In this document: positions 11,905 to 24,879 of the stretch, piece after piece
How the letters are laid out: each line of letters begins with the position of its first letter
Numbering within the stretch: position 1 is the first letter of the stretch
From: Apis mellifera
Lineage: Eukaryota > Arthropoda > Insecta > Hymenoptera > Apidae
DNA length: 64,000 bases
NCBI RefSeq assembly: GCF_003254395.2
Contig: NC_037645.1
Location: forward strand, 2,071,222-2,135,221
Direction of reading: 5' to 3'
Notes under the pieces: generated by a model
Told to the model about the DNA's origin: nothing
What the model saw: only the letters and a program-made list of their open reading frames with translations
Databases searched by the model: none
Position numbers and translations under genes: made by a program

Positions 11905-13329
11905 AAATAGAAAAAAATTCCACTCACGGTTTGTTCGGATTTACATTGAGTGGATGATTATTTCGGTAACCCTTCTGGTTACCTTTTCGTCGTTTTTCTC
12001 TTTTCAGCATCCCCCTTGTTAAGAGCATTTGTTTACTGTTTAAAAATGTATTTTATTCTTTTCAATTTTACTCTATTCGATCTTAATATCTTTCATTTAA
12101 AATGATGGATTGCCTAACAACATTTTAATAATTCGATTTCTATTTTTTTTTTTTTTTTTATTTAATATTTCTTTTTATTCCTAGATGTAAATTATGTTTT
12201 AATTACTAATCCAATAATTGAGTTTGTTACAGATATGAATCGAAGAAAATAAACAAGAAATAAAAAATAGATTCAAGATAATGTGTGATTTGCTAGAAAC
12301 TAATTATTTTTGTTATTGAGTTTCATTTAATTCTGTTTTATAGTCTGTTCCAGGAATCATCTTCAACTTTCAACGGAATGGATTACATCATCAAATAAAT
12401 ATTTTAATTTTTATATTAGGTAGGATAGGGTTTAGGATAGGATTAGATTAGAAGAAATATTTAGCTTTTTTAATATATGGGATTTATAAACAGTGGGATG
12501 TTCTTTTCTTCTTATTATTAAAGAAAAGGCAGTCTCGCCTTCCCCACTCTGATTCGTTTTCCACACCAATATTTCCTATTCTTCAAGGCAATACCTTAAC
12601 CTTGCCTTAATTCCTCAATTTCCTCATTATAAACAAGCACTTGATACTTGATGGCTATGTGATTTCGTTCACTAGCCAATATCATTGATATTTTCCTCTT
12701 GCCACATGTGGTTCATATTTTATATCGTATCATAAATTTTTTGAAAATTGTGTGTCATATGATCAGTGTGAATGTTGAGAATGAAGAGAATTTGTAGATG
12801 TTCAATAGGCTCAGTGTTAAAAACAAAATGTTTAAATTCTTACATAGATAGGAAATACGAAAAAGAACTTTTAGAATAAGTAAAATGTTGATGTTATTTA
12901 TATTTTTTATTTAATTTTATTAAATTGTTTCAGGATTTTTTACAAAAGCAGAAGATTGTATGATAAAAGATTGATTAAAGAAAATGTATCTAGAATTAAG
13001 TGCATGCACAATCAAGGATATTAAATAAAAAAAGTAATGTATTGTAGAAAAGTAGATACTGTAGATAAATAGATGGGTAAAATGGTGTAGCGCTTTTTGG
13101 GATGCTTATTTTGCTTATTTTGCTTATTTTTTTTTTTTTTCTTTTTAAGCTTTTTTACTATCAATCATTTTTCATTTTCACATCGATGGAAGTGTAAATA
13201 TTGATAAAAAGTCTTTTAATTTTAATTTTATTTTCAGGTTTAGTCTTCCGCGCCGGTTTTCTTTAGAATTCCTTTCGTTGTTTGTTTTGCACAACGATCG
13301 AGGATTTGAACGTTTTGCAAACTTACATC

Positions 13330-13600
13330 AAAAGGAAGATTTATTATTAATTTTAAGTAAATTTTTGCGCAAAGGAGGGTGGATGGGATCGTGGATAGGG
13401 TGGGTCTCCAATTCGCAGCAACCTCCACGCGGTGAGACCTGGAAAATCATTATTATTTACTATATTATTCATAATCGTATCCTTGATACAATTATAAATT
13501 TTATAGCGAATAATGTTGAGCTAATTGGCTGCGCACGCGGTTTCGTTGATTATTTTTTTATTTTGTAATAATTAAGATTTATTAAATTATTAATAATCAA
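13330..13600. mobile_element. ~270-bp segment with GGGTCTC/GAGACC box, possible insertion
   Basis: Present near the 3' ends of U1 and U3 (41,735-42,000), absent from U2, and bounded by imperfect direct repeats of about 35 bp sharing TTTGAACGTTTT and an AAAGGAAG end. It contains a box running from GGGTCTC to GGTGAGACC, shared with the inverted copy at 20,153-20,192. No coding capacity. Whether it is a mobile element, a duplicated exon (GCG|GTGAGA is a good donor) or a deletion in U2 is open. Confidence 0.35.
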
Positions 13601-13620
13601 AAGTTTGAAGGTTTTGCCTA

Positions 13621-14403
13621 TATACATCATACAGGAGAATTATTTGTGATATTTCATTTTGTACAAATAATAGATTTTTATTGCATATTTTTGATTTAAT
13701 TTACGTATGTAGATCATTAACATGATAAATAAAAAACACTTTAATTTTCTTGAGATTATATTTTGGATTAATATTAGGCAAAAAAGACATGTCTTTTTAA
13801 TAAGTACAATTTTTTTACTGTAGTTTCTTTATTTAAATAATTTTTTGTAATAACTCATAAATAAAACAAATTTAATCAATTTATTCATTCAATAATGTCA
13901 GAAATAAAATTTGATTTTGAATTAGAATATTTTGAATAGATGAGAAATTTATATATATAATACATATATATATGTATTAGCATCAGAAATATATAATTCT
14001 ATGTGAAGATATTAATAGATTATTGTGAATTATCTTTTTTTTTTTTTCAGATTATATTTTACTCTTCGAAAATAATATTAAAAATGTTTACTTTCTGAAT
14101 AATCACTTTTATTTTTTATCCTTATCAATATTAAACAACGTAGTTATGTAAGGATATATATATTACATGGAAAATTCTGTCCTCCTAGTGTGCATATATC
14201 TTCCCAAGATACCACAATTTTTTCGAAAAGAAGAAAAAAAAATTAATTCAATAATTACATCGATTCATTATTACAATTCTTTTTCCTTATCTCTCTCATA
14301 CCATTCTCTCATTCCTTTGTTTCATCTATTACATGTTCTGTAGTCCTTGCTCCACACTATAACATGACATTTGGTTGATGATTTATTTTCAAAAAGATTT
14401 TAC
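13621..14403. other. AT-rich stretch between U1 and flanking repeat F
   Basis: No gene seen. Mostly AT-rich sequence with a short (TA)-rich tract near 13,950-13,975. It appears unique within the window. Confidence 0.5.
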
Positions 14404-15595
14404 TTCAGGAAAAAGGAAATAGAATTTCAATTTTTAATTAAATTAATTTTCGAAAAAGTTTCACAAATGATATCTAAGACAAATATATTGATATGTATTT
14501 CTGTATTCTTTTATCCATTTTTTTTCTTTTTTTGTTATTTTCTTCGTTTCGATAATCTTCAAAGTACTTGGTCAATAATTTTCTATCGAAGCAAATATAT
14601 ATAAACATCACAATGATATCAATTTAAAGTCAATAAATGAAATCGTTTACAAATTTTTCAATACACGATATCACATTCGATAGAGGTAACACGATCAGAA
14701 GCCTGAAAAGCGAATTTCTTTTAAAATTCTTTTAGATTTTATATGAAATTTTAATAATTTTTCCAGTTTTTTATTCGATAACAAAAAAAGAAAAAATCAA
14801 GGAAACAAATATAATCTATGTAATAATTCGATAGGATTGAATTAAACGTACGTGGAAAGAAGATATCTGATTAGAATTCTATCTGAAAGAAGAACCAAAT
14901 AAAAATAAAGAAGAAAAAACATTTTTCTGGTAATAACATTAACTGTAATAATAGTAACAAAAAAAGAGAACGTTTATTTAAATACACACATATTCCTCTC
15001 ACTCATCAAATGCGTTGAAAGATAATCGTAAATTGCATCTTTGAACACGTGACTAGTATCTTCTAATCTTTTTTCGATTTCTTTTCGGTATTTGGGAGCA
15101 ATTACCGTGATTTCGAAGTTGCTTGTTCGAGCTGGCGCGGATGAGCCTGAATAACTCAACAGCAATTGTTAATTCTGCTTCAAAGATTGTTTTTCTTCTT
15201 TTTTTTTTTTTTTTTGTTCTCGTATATATAACAGGAGGACTAAGAAGAAAGTTTTGAACGATATATGATTTATTTATAAGTTATAACTTTTATGTTGGCA
15301 ATACTGTGTGCAGGTACACAAGAAAATGGCTATTCGTTTAAAAATATTAAATGAATTTTGATGGAATTTTGATAATTTTATTTTATGGTTATGTCCTCGA
15401 AAATATGAGATTTTCCTTTTTAGGGAATTTTTTCTTAGTTTTGTTCACATTGGTAGGAAGATGTTCGAGGTTCATCGAGCAGCCTAACGCGTTGTAGGCA
15501 TTTCCCTCCTAGTTAAAAATTTGAAAGACTATCTAAAAAAAGCATAGAGCAAAGTTGCCGCGTCAAGATTCCGCTTTTTGTCGTTATCTTTTTCT
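14404..15595. repeat. Flanking repeat F, copy 2
   Basis: Direct copy of 1-1,240. Here the repeat joins the palindrome left arm through a short unmatched stretch (about 15,596-15,620) in place of the N gap and inverted U promoter seen in copy 1. Confidence 0.85.
14974..15190 (-). pseudogene. Coding-like fragment, frame broken against its twin copy
   Basis: Minus-strand open stretch with normal amino-acid composition, including the segments SNFEITVIAPKYRKEIEKRL and HVFKDAIYDYL, unlike the low-complexity frames around it. The equivalent at about 610-800 shows the same peptide scattered over different frames because of small indels, and ends with a stop followed by AATAAA. This looks like the last exon of a gene, or a processed remnant, seen twice through noisy sequence. 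I do not recognise the family. Confidence 0.4.
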
Positions 15596-15619
15596 TGTGA
15601 TTGATCTCCGTGGAATGAA

Positions 15620-18600
15620 AAAATTATTAGTAGAATTACTTATTAACAAGACAATAAAATAATTATAATACAAGAAGGAATTCAATAGAAAGATTAATTA
15701 AATTTAAATAAAAATAAAAAAAACAAACAAAAGCAAAAGCAATAGAGAATCAACGAAAAACTTAAATAAATTCATAAAAATGAAAAAAAATAGAAAGAGA
15801 ACATAATAGAAAACTGGATTTAATAACAATTGATTTTAAAATAATCAAAACACAGGAATTTGAGTTAACTTCAAAATAGATTTAAGATAATAAATTTAAG
15901 GAATTAAATTGTAATAATTAAATAAAAGAGCAATATCGACATAAAAATCAACAAAAGAAAAAATAAAAGAATATTATATAACTAAATCTGGGAAAAAAAA
16001 CGAGAAAATATATTTAATATAAGATTCAAAGAGATTAAGAAAGTTGAAGTACAAGTAAAATATTTAAATTGAGATTGACAAAATCTGAACAAAATTAGAA
16101 TATAAAAAAAAGAATACCTTAAATAAAAATAAATAAATCTAAGAGAATGTTATTGAAATAAATAAAATTTGATTAAATTAAATTAATGGAAGAATAAATA
16201 TATATACGTATATATAAAAGAAAAATTAAACAATATAGTACATAAATAATAATGATGAAAAAATAAAAGAGAATATAACACAAAAAGTTAAATACTGTAA
16301 AAAAAAAGAATGAGAAGAAAACATAATGATAAAGAAAAATTTTATTTTAAGTTTAGAAAAAAACTAAAACAAAGATTAACATGAATGTTAAATTCTTTAA
16401 AGAATTCTTTCTTAGAAAGAAATACATAAAAAGAATTTAGTTACTTGTTTAATATCTTTTAATTAGACAATATTCCTATTAAACCTTGTTTTTTATTCAA
16501 TTCATTCAATATTGAATTTCAATATTTAGATCATTTTAATTTGAGTTAAATTCTCCTCCAATATTTAATTTCTTTACTTCATTATAGTTAACATTTTGTT
16601 ATCTTTTGTTTATATTTTATTCATTATTTAATATAACAATGTAATAGTTTCTTATATGTTGCAGCATGTAACATTAGTTAATTGCTATGTGCATCATATA
16701 AAGGAATTTATATTAATATATATATATAATGAATAAATATAAAAACATAAAAGAGAATATAACATGAAGTTAACTAATAAAGTAAAAAAATGATTGAAAC
16801 ATGTTGAAGAATTTAATCTTAAATTAAAAATATTAAAGAACTGAAATATAAAAGAAGGATTTAACAGAAATATTATCCAATTAAAGAAATGTTAAAGAAA
16901 AAACTTAATTTGCCTTTTTGTATTTTAAATATTTAGATTAGATTTTTCAATTGTTTTACTGCATGATAATTAACATTTTATATATTCCCTTTTATTCATT
17001 ATTTGTATTACAATCTATTATTTAATGTAACTTCTTCCTTATATGTTACAACAATGTAAGATTCAACTAATTGTTATATTGCACATTCAAAAGATTTATT
17101 TACAATATATAAAATAATGAATAAATAAATAAATGAATATACAAACAAAAGAGGGAATACAACATAAAAGTTAAGTACTATAAAGTAAAAAGGATTGAAT
17201 CATACCTGAAAGAATTTATCTCAAAGATAAAAAAAAACTGCGCAAAGTAAAACATCAAGAAAAAATTAACAATAAGTGTTTATGTGAATACGAAAAATAA
17301 AAAGAAAAGAAAAAGAAAGAAAGGAAAAGAAAAAAAAACATAAAAGAGAAATTAACATAACACTAACTGATCTAATTGAATTTGAACAATAAAATTGAAC
17401 ATTGTAACGTATTAATATTGAATAAATCATAATTATTACAAATATTTACAAATCCTATAAGATGTCGCGTCAATATATTCTCGTCGGTATTACGTGTATA
17501 CTGACCGTTTATTTTACGATCGTTAAAGAACACATAGAGGAGAAAAGAAATATAGAAAAGAATAGAAAGAAACAGAGATAGATAAAAATTAACACGAGCA
17601 CCATCTCTTGGAAGCTAGAATATTTTCTTTAAAAAAATATTTTTCAAAAGCACTAAGAGATGGCAATGATACTTAATTCTTATTATCTATCCCCTTAAAA
17701 GGAGAAAATCTTATTCCTGTGATTCAATCATTTTTAATTATAATTGTTGATTTTGTATTATATTCCCTTCTTTTATTCTTTTATTCTTATTTATACTTAT
17801 TTATTACAAGTACAATTTTATTGTACATTATTTCAATACAATATTTTCAAGTTCAGGTAGATTAGTTAATGTTATGTTCAAATTTCTTTTTGTATGCATT
17901 TCTTTTCTTGTTTTCTTTCTATTTTTTTTTCTTTTTATTCAATTACACTTATTAAAATTTTATTGTGAAATTTTTCTAAAGAAAAAAAAATAAGAAAGAA
18001 AAGAAAAGAAAAGAAATTGCCATAAAAAAAGAAATTTGACATAAATATAATAAAAAAACAAAAATACAGACATAAAAATAACAATTAACTAAATCTAACC
18101 TGAACTGAAATATTGTATTAAATAATGTACAATAAAAAAATTATACATTGTAATAAATAAGTATAAATAAAAAGAAATTAAAAAGAAATAAAAAGAAGGG
18201 AATATAATACAAAAATCAACAATTATAAATTAAAAAGATTGAATCACAGGATAAGATTTCTCCTTTAAGGAGGAGTAAGATAGAATAAGAATTAAGTATC
18301 ATTGCCCATCTCTTGTGCTTTTTAGAAAAATATTTTTTTAAAGAAATGTTTCTAGCTTACAGAGATTGGGCTCGCTGTTCAATTTTTATTCTTATCCTGT
18401 TCATTTTCTATTCTTTTTATATTTCTTATCCTCCTCTAGTGTTTCTTTAACGGATCGTAAAATAAACGTCAGTTATTTAAACGTAATAACCGAGCGAGAA
18501 TATATTGAGCACATCTTATAGGATTTTGTAAAATATTTTGTAATATTATGATTTATTCAATAATTAATAACGATTACAATGTTCAATTTATTGTTCAAAT

Positions 18601-18672
18601 TCAAATTAGATTCAGTTAGTTGTATGTTAAATTCTCCTTTATGGTATTTTTTTCCTTTCCTTCTTTCTTTTG
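15620..18672. repeat. Palindrome copy 2, right arm truncated, core flipped
   Basis: Left arm from 15,620 matches the copy 1 left arm from about 1,516; the centre is near 17,940-17,990; the right arm breaks off at 18,672 into an unrelated inverted fragment. The loop is the reverse complement of the copy 1 loop, and the ~35-bp arm-specific segment sits in the right arm (about 18,040-18,080). Many single-base indels against copy 1 suggest raw long-read sequence. Confidence 0.8.
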
Positions 18673-18689
18673 AATTAAAAGTTAAAGTT

Positions 18690-20220
18690 AATATTAAAAA
18701 AATAACCTCAGGCGATTCCTTCATCAAAACATAGTTCGAAAATAAGATACACAATGTTCAATATTATAGTTTTGATTCCGAAATCTACCTGTCGCGATAT
18801 ATCTTCTTGCACATTTTCGTATACGAGGAAATAAAATTAAAATTTTATATTTTGTATCATATGATTATTGAAAATTGAAATCGAATAATTAAAAAATATT
18901 GTATAAAGCAAAATGTAAAAAAGAAAAGAAAATTTTTATTTTATTAGTATTTAAAAAACGCGATGTGCAAGAAGATCTAGCCTGAGCTAATAAATAAAAC
19001 ACAGAAAATGTTACTACTCACGGATATAATAAATATATCCGTGGTCACTATGCCCGTTGCAAAAATCTACGTATACAACCAGTCACTCGTGTCGATTCGG
19101 ACCTTTCGTCCTACGACATGATTGAGTGACCGGAGGAAAATAAATGCATGCGACTCATCCTTAGATGCGAAGAATATTGGCAGGAGGATGTTCCAAAATC
19201 TGTAACAAAAAACGAAACAACATAATTTAAAACATAATCCAAATTATTAAAAATTGAATTCTAATTTAAAAATTAAAAATCTAATGAATTAAAAAAAGAT
19301 GAAACTCTACTAAAGTAATATTAATAGTAAAGTAAAAATTAAAATTCTAATGTACTTTAATAAAAATAAAAATTAAGATTCTGATAGAAAAATTCTAAAT
19401 TTAAAAATTAAAAATCTAATGATTTTATATCGAGATAAAAAATAAGAATTTAAATAAAATGAAAGATAATTACCTCTTCGCGTGATGGATGACCGCCTTA
19501 TTTTCTTGAGAGAAGCACTGACTCTAAACGTATTTTAACGCGACCGGTTAAAAATTAAAATTCGGCGAACAAACACTGATTCTAATTTCGCGTTATTCAT
19601 TAAAGAATTTAAAAAAACTTTTACGAAAGCAAACACTGACTCTACTGACCGCGCGCCCATACAAAAATTTACTGAAAATAAAATTGTATAATAAGGAGGG
19701 ATGGGGTAGAAAAAAAAGTAAAATATTCTTCGATATTTTTCCTTTTTTTTCCTTTCAAACATTTGTTTAAGAAAATACTGCTATGAGTTGCTAAGATTCT
19801 TTTTAACATTCAAAAAATTAATAAATAATAAATTTATAAATTATTCGGAAAAATTTGGAAAATTATTTGAATAATTTAGAAAAATTACGTTATAATTGTT
19901 CGCTATCAAAATTTAGATTATAATCAATTACAATAAATTATGTCGCGAATTATAAATATTCAAAATTTCTTGCAAAATAATCAAAATTTACAAGTTAAAT
20001 ATACAATAACAAATTAAACTTAAAACTAATGTAGTTCTTAGCTTGGCATCAGTTTTCAAAAACTAATCATTCTAATATAATTCTAATACAACATTTTTAA
20101 TGTAATATAATTTCAATCAAATAATATAAAATGAAAACTGATGCCAATTACCGGGTCTCACCAACGAGGAGGTGACTACGTCGAGACCCATATAATTATA
20201 TTTATTATATAAACTCTGAC
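18690..20220 (-). repeat. Inverted, diverged and rearranged partial U copy
   Basis: Read on the minus strand, this matches U exons 3-5 and the following ~600 bp (GAGTCAGTG motifs, the CGCGAAGAG|GTAA donor, the GTGATTGGTTGTATACGTAG-like segment, and the TTCATCAGAACATATTTTC region inverted). A GGGTCTC...GGTGAGACCC box at about 20,153-20,192 lies upstream of exon 3, whereas in U1 and U3 it lies near the 3' end. The exon 5 donor is lost here (GATGAGT in place of GGTGAGT). Confidence 0.7.
20043..20147. repeat. Short inverted repeat, 16-bp perfect arms
   Basis: TTGGCATCAGTTTTCA (20043-20058) and its exact reverse complement (20132-20147) enclose a 73-bp AT-rich loop. This could be a small MITE-like insertion or a foldback RNA element. 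No flanking target duplication is obvious. Confidence 0.6.
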
Positions 20221-21640
20221 AATGTAAATTAAATATTAAAAAAAATTAAATGTTAAATATAAAATTAAAAGAAAAATACAAATTAAAATATAAATCAAAT
20301 TAAAATTTTGAAATAAAAATTAAAGATTGAAAATTAAACCAAATTAAAAATTTTAACCAAAACTAAAATAAAATTTATTAAAAAATTAAAATTGAAAATT
20401 AAAGTGAATTGAAAGTAAAATTAAATTAAATGAAATTAAAAAAAATTAAAAAGCAAATATTTAAAGTTTGAAATAGAAATCGAATGATAAACTAAATTAA
20501 AAATAAAATAAAAAAAAAAATAAAAATTAAAAATTAAATTGAAAATTAAACAAAAAATTAAATCAATTGAAAAATGTAAAGTTAATGTAAATTAAAAATT
20601 AAAAATTAAATAAAATAAAAAATAAAAGCAAAAAGGGAAAAATGTATGTATAATAAATATAAGAATAAATAATAAAAAATTATTCTAAATTATTCTTAAT
20701 TAAATTTCAGTTAAAGTTATGTTATGATTTCGATGTTAACGCGACGCGAGTTCGATAGGAAATGATTGCTCTCACCCGTCCTGTCCCCTATTTATACAAG
20801 CGCGTGAGCCGAAATCGAAACGAAAATATACGACCTTTTCCGATTATATCACAATAGACTTTTCGAATATATTAATCAAGGATTTATGAATTTTTATATT
20901 TTTATTGTTAATTTATGAACTTAATAACATTCTAGAATATTATATATAATAATTAAAGTATATTTTTTCAAAATACGGTAAAATTTTGTATTTCATAATA
21001 TCAATTTTCGATTTAAAATTATGTTAAAAATTTTTTCTTATTATTTTATGCGAAAAATAATTACAAAACAACCACGAATAGATTTATATAATCAATAATT
21101 TAATAAATTTTAAACTTTTATTTTAATTTATTTATTATTTACCGCATAATTTATTACCATAATAAATATAATATAACAAATGATATAACAAATCTCATAA
21201 TTACTAATTTTATTTTATTAATATCTTTATCTCTTCACTGACAAATAATTAAAATAATTAAAAGTAATCATATGTTAGAGTAAACTAAAGGCATGCATAG
21301 TTTTTGGCTTATTGTCGTTTTTCGAAAAGTATCGTTCATTAAATATATCTTATATTTTTGAATATAGAGTAGTATTTCTTAACAAATATTCTTTTCTCAT
21401 GTTTGTATATTCATTCATAATTTATATGTTATAAGATTATTTCATATATTACATTAAATTATTTCATGTATATTTCAACATGTTGAAATACAAATTAATA
21501 TTGTAAAATATTAATAAATGAATAAAATCTAAAAATAAAATATTTTATAGAAATTAATTATTATTAAATAAAATGAATTTTATTTTCTTTATGTATTGCA
21601 GTTTTGATAGATTTTTTTAATTATTATGTAAAGATTTTAT
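20221..21640. other. AT-rich spacer
   Basis: Long A-rich stretches (about 20,220-20,690), then the CpG patch with the TATA candidate, then AT-rich DNA. No gene seen. Confidence 0.5.
20788..20796 (-). promoter_or_regulatory. TATA box candidate upstream of the inverted U copy
   Basis: Minus-strand TATAAATAG followed by GGGACAGG in a CpG-containing patch (20,740-20,830) set in AT-rich DNA. It points into the inverted U copy. The direct U copies have no TATA at their starts, so this could be an acquired or older promoter. Confidence 0.35.
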
Positions 21641-24600
21641 TTTCTTTTCTTTTTTTATTAATATATTCTTTTTCAATTAATATCCTTTCCAAAAAATAAT
21701 TGTTATAAAATAAAACAAGACTGAAAGAGAGAAGGAAAATTTAATCTGAAAATTAAAAAAATTAAATAAATTAAAACATAAAAGGAGAATATAATGTAAA
21801 AGTTTATTATCATAAAATAGAAAAAAATTGAGAGGACATTTGAGAGGAAATTAACCTCAAAGTTAAAAAAGTCTAAAAATACTGAAATATAAAAGAAGGA
21901 AATATTTTAACAGAAATATTATCTAAATTAAAGAAAACATTTAAACAAAACAACAAAATTTGTTTTCTTTTTTTGATGTTTTAGATTTTTTTCTTGACTT
22001 TGAAATTATATTTTTCAATTATATTTCAATCCTTTTTTTACTGTAGAATGGTTAACTTTTATGTTACATTTTCCTCTTATATGTTTATATTTATTTGTTA
22101 TAATGTAACAATAAATTCTTTTATATGTTACAACATAACAATTAACTAAATCTTAAAATGCTGCAACATATAGGAAATGAATTTAACATTATATATATAA
22201 TACATAAATAATGAAATAAAACATAAAAAGAGAATATAGTAAAAGTTTATTATCATAAAATAGAAAAAAATTGAAACATTTGAGAGTAATTTAATCTAAA
22301 AGTTAAGAAAAGTCTAAAAATATTGAAATATGAAAGAAGGAAATATTTTAACAGAAATATTATCTAAATTAAAGAAAACATTTAAACAAAACAACAAAAT
22401 TTGTTTTCTTTTTCTGATGTTTTAGATTTTCGTTATATTATATTATATTCTCTTTTTATGTTTTTATATTTATTCATTGCTTATATATTGCAACATTTTA
22501 TTCTTTTTTATATGTTGCAACATAATTAATATAATTAATTAAATGTTAGCAAACTGTAGCATATAAAGAAAGGATATTTAATTTAACATTGTTATACATA
22601 AATAATGAATAAAACATAAAAAAAGAAGATAATACAAAAATTAACTATTTATAAAGTAAAATAATTTTGAAAGATAGAAGAAGAATTTAATCTCAAAGTT
22701 AAAAATAAAGTCTAAAAGAATTATAATATATAAAAAAAAGGATTTATAAGTAATATTACCAAACTCATGAGAAAGAAAGTAATAAATTTTACAATGTGAA
22801 ATTTTTTTTTCATATATTGGAACTTTGTTAAAATTAATTAATAATTATGATGTAAATTTTCTTTTTTATTTTATATTTCTTTCAAATTCAATTGACATTA
22901 ATGTTATATTCCTTTTTTAATGTGTCAGATTTTTAGATGTAGATGTCTTTTTTTAATTTTAATTCTTTAAATTCTTCTCTTATGTTTTCATGTTTGTCCA
23001 TTATTTATATATTGTAACACTTTATTCTTTTTTATATATTGCAATATATAAATTGCATAATAAATTAATTGAAATGTGCAACATATAAAAAAAGGAATTT
23101 TCAACATGATCACATAATAAAATTAATAAAAAATAAAAAGAGGATATACTAAAAGTGAAATAAAATTAAAAGATAGGAAAAGAATTTAATCTCAAAGTTG
23201 AAAAAATCTGAAAGAAATATAATATAAAAAAAGGATTAAACAGAAATATTATATAAATCAAGAAAGACATTTAAATAAAACATCTAAATTTAACAAATTG
23301 AGAATGTTAATATTCTTTATGTAAATTTTTTTAAAATTTAACTTACACTTAAAGATTTACTTTGTTCATTTAGATTTTTAAGTTTAGATTCTTTTTTAAG
23401 TTTGAGATTAAATTCTTTTCTTAAGTTTCAATTCATTTTTATTTTGTAATAAAAGTTAACCTTTTTACTACATTCTCTTCTCATGTTCTTATATTTGTTC
23501 ATTACTTACATATTGCAACATTTTGTTCTTTTTTATATGTTGCAACATATAAATTGCATAATAAATTAATTGAATCTAACAAATATGCAACATATAAAAA
23601 CAGGAATTTTCAATGGTTATATAATACAAAATTAATAAAAAAAAGAAGATATACTATAAGTGAAATTGAAAGATAGGAGAAGAATTTAATCTCAAAGTTA
23701 AAAAAATCTGGAAATATAATATAAAAAAAGAATTTAACAGAAATAATAAAAATATAAAATCTAACATTAGTAAAACTAAATCATGAAAGATATTTAAACA
23801 AAACAATTAAGTTTAGCAAATTTGTGTTATGTTGTTAAATTTCTTGTTATACATATGTATATTTCAAATTCAATTGAGTAAAAGTTAAATTGTTTCTTTG
23901 TTCTTTTTTAGATTGTTAGATTTAGATTGTGTTTTTCAACTTTGAGATTAAATTTTTATCTTATGTTTCAATAGTAATTATTTGTAGTCTTTTTTATTTT
24001 ATATTAGTTAACTTTTAAGTTATTTTCTCTTTTTGTGTTTTTATATTTGTTCATTAGTTATATATATTGCAACATTTTATACTTTTTTATATGTTGCAAC
24101 ATAACTAATATAATTAATTAAATGTAATAAAGCTGCAACATATGAAAAAAGAAATTTAACATTGCTATATACATAAATAATGAATAAAACACAAAAATTG
24201 AATATAATGTAAGAGTTAATTATTTATACAATAATTAGTTTGAAGAAAAGAAGAAGTATCTTTAATCTCAAAGTTAAAAAACTTAAAAAGATTTGAAACA
24301 TAGAAGAAAGATTTTTTTTTTATCTTTATTTATCTTTATATTATCCCTCTTTTATATTTGAATTCTGTTCAGATTTTGTTCATCTTAATATAAAATATCT
24401 TATTTATATTTCAATTTTTCAAATTGTTATGTTAAATATTCTTTTGTGTTTTAGTTTTCTTCTATTTTGTTGATTTTTATATTTTTATATTTTGCTTTCT
24501 TATATTTCCTTAATTTAATTTCTTAAATTTATTGATTTTAAAGTTAAATTCAATTCATGTGTTCAATTTTAATAATATTATATTCAATTATTTTTATTTT

Positions 24601-24870
24601 CTTTCTTATTCTGTCATTCTTTTTATAAATTTATTTATTTTTTTATTAAATTTCTCTTTTGTGTTTTATTTTTACTTAAATTTCATTTAAACGAAATATA
24701 ATTTTATTTAAATTAATGTTTGTATCAAAATCTTTCTTTATGTTATAATCTGTTTTATTTAATTTAATAATTTATCTTGTTAAATTAATAATTTTGTTGT
24801 TATTATGTTTTTAATAAGTTAATATCTTTGCAGGATTCCAAGCAACAATATACATACATAATATTTTAAT
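21640..24870. repeat. Degenerate ~500-bp tandem satellite spacer before U2
   Basis: About six diverged monomers of roughly 400-530 bp. Recurring landmarks are AATTTAATCTCAAAGTTAAA, its reverse complement within the same monomer, TAATGAATAAAA, and the 14-bp palindrome TATGTTGCAACATA. The same elements make up the palindrome arms, so this is a diverged right-arm equivalent. From about 22,450 it is nearly identical to 32,550-34,980. Confidence 0.75.
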
Positions 24871-24879
24871 TTTTCGCGC

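Larger units (their letters stand above)
6560..13620 (+). ncRNA. Unit U1: candidate spliced, structured lncRNA gene
   Basis: First of three direct copies of a ~7-kb unit. Splice-like boundaries on the plus strand: exon 1 ends 6742 (CA|GTAAGT); exon 2 7684-7767; exon 3 8141-8424; exon 4 8514-8838; exon 5 9007-9094 (TATG|GTGAGT); possible exon 10063-10467; and an acceptor before 13238. No frame of useful length is conserved, and the short frame opening in exon 2 (MDAM...) stops just past the junction. Exons 3 and 4 are internal duplicates of about 280 bp. Many hairpins are visible, including ACCGC/GCGGT at 8153-8169, CCACTCA/TGAGTGG at 11920-11953 and GGTAACC/GGTTACC at 11965-11983. Function unknown; transcription itself is inferred from splice signals and promoter-like sequence. 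Alternatives are a complex satellite or a decayed gene. Confidence 0.45.
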
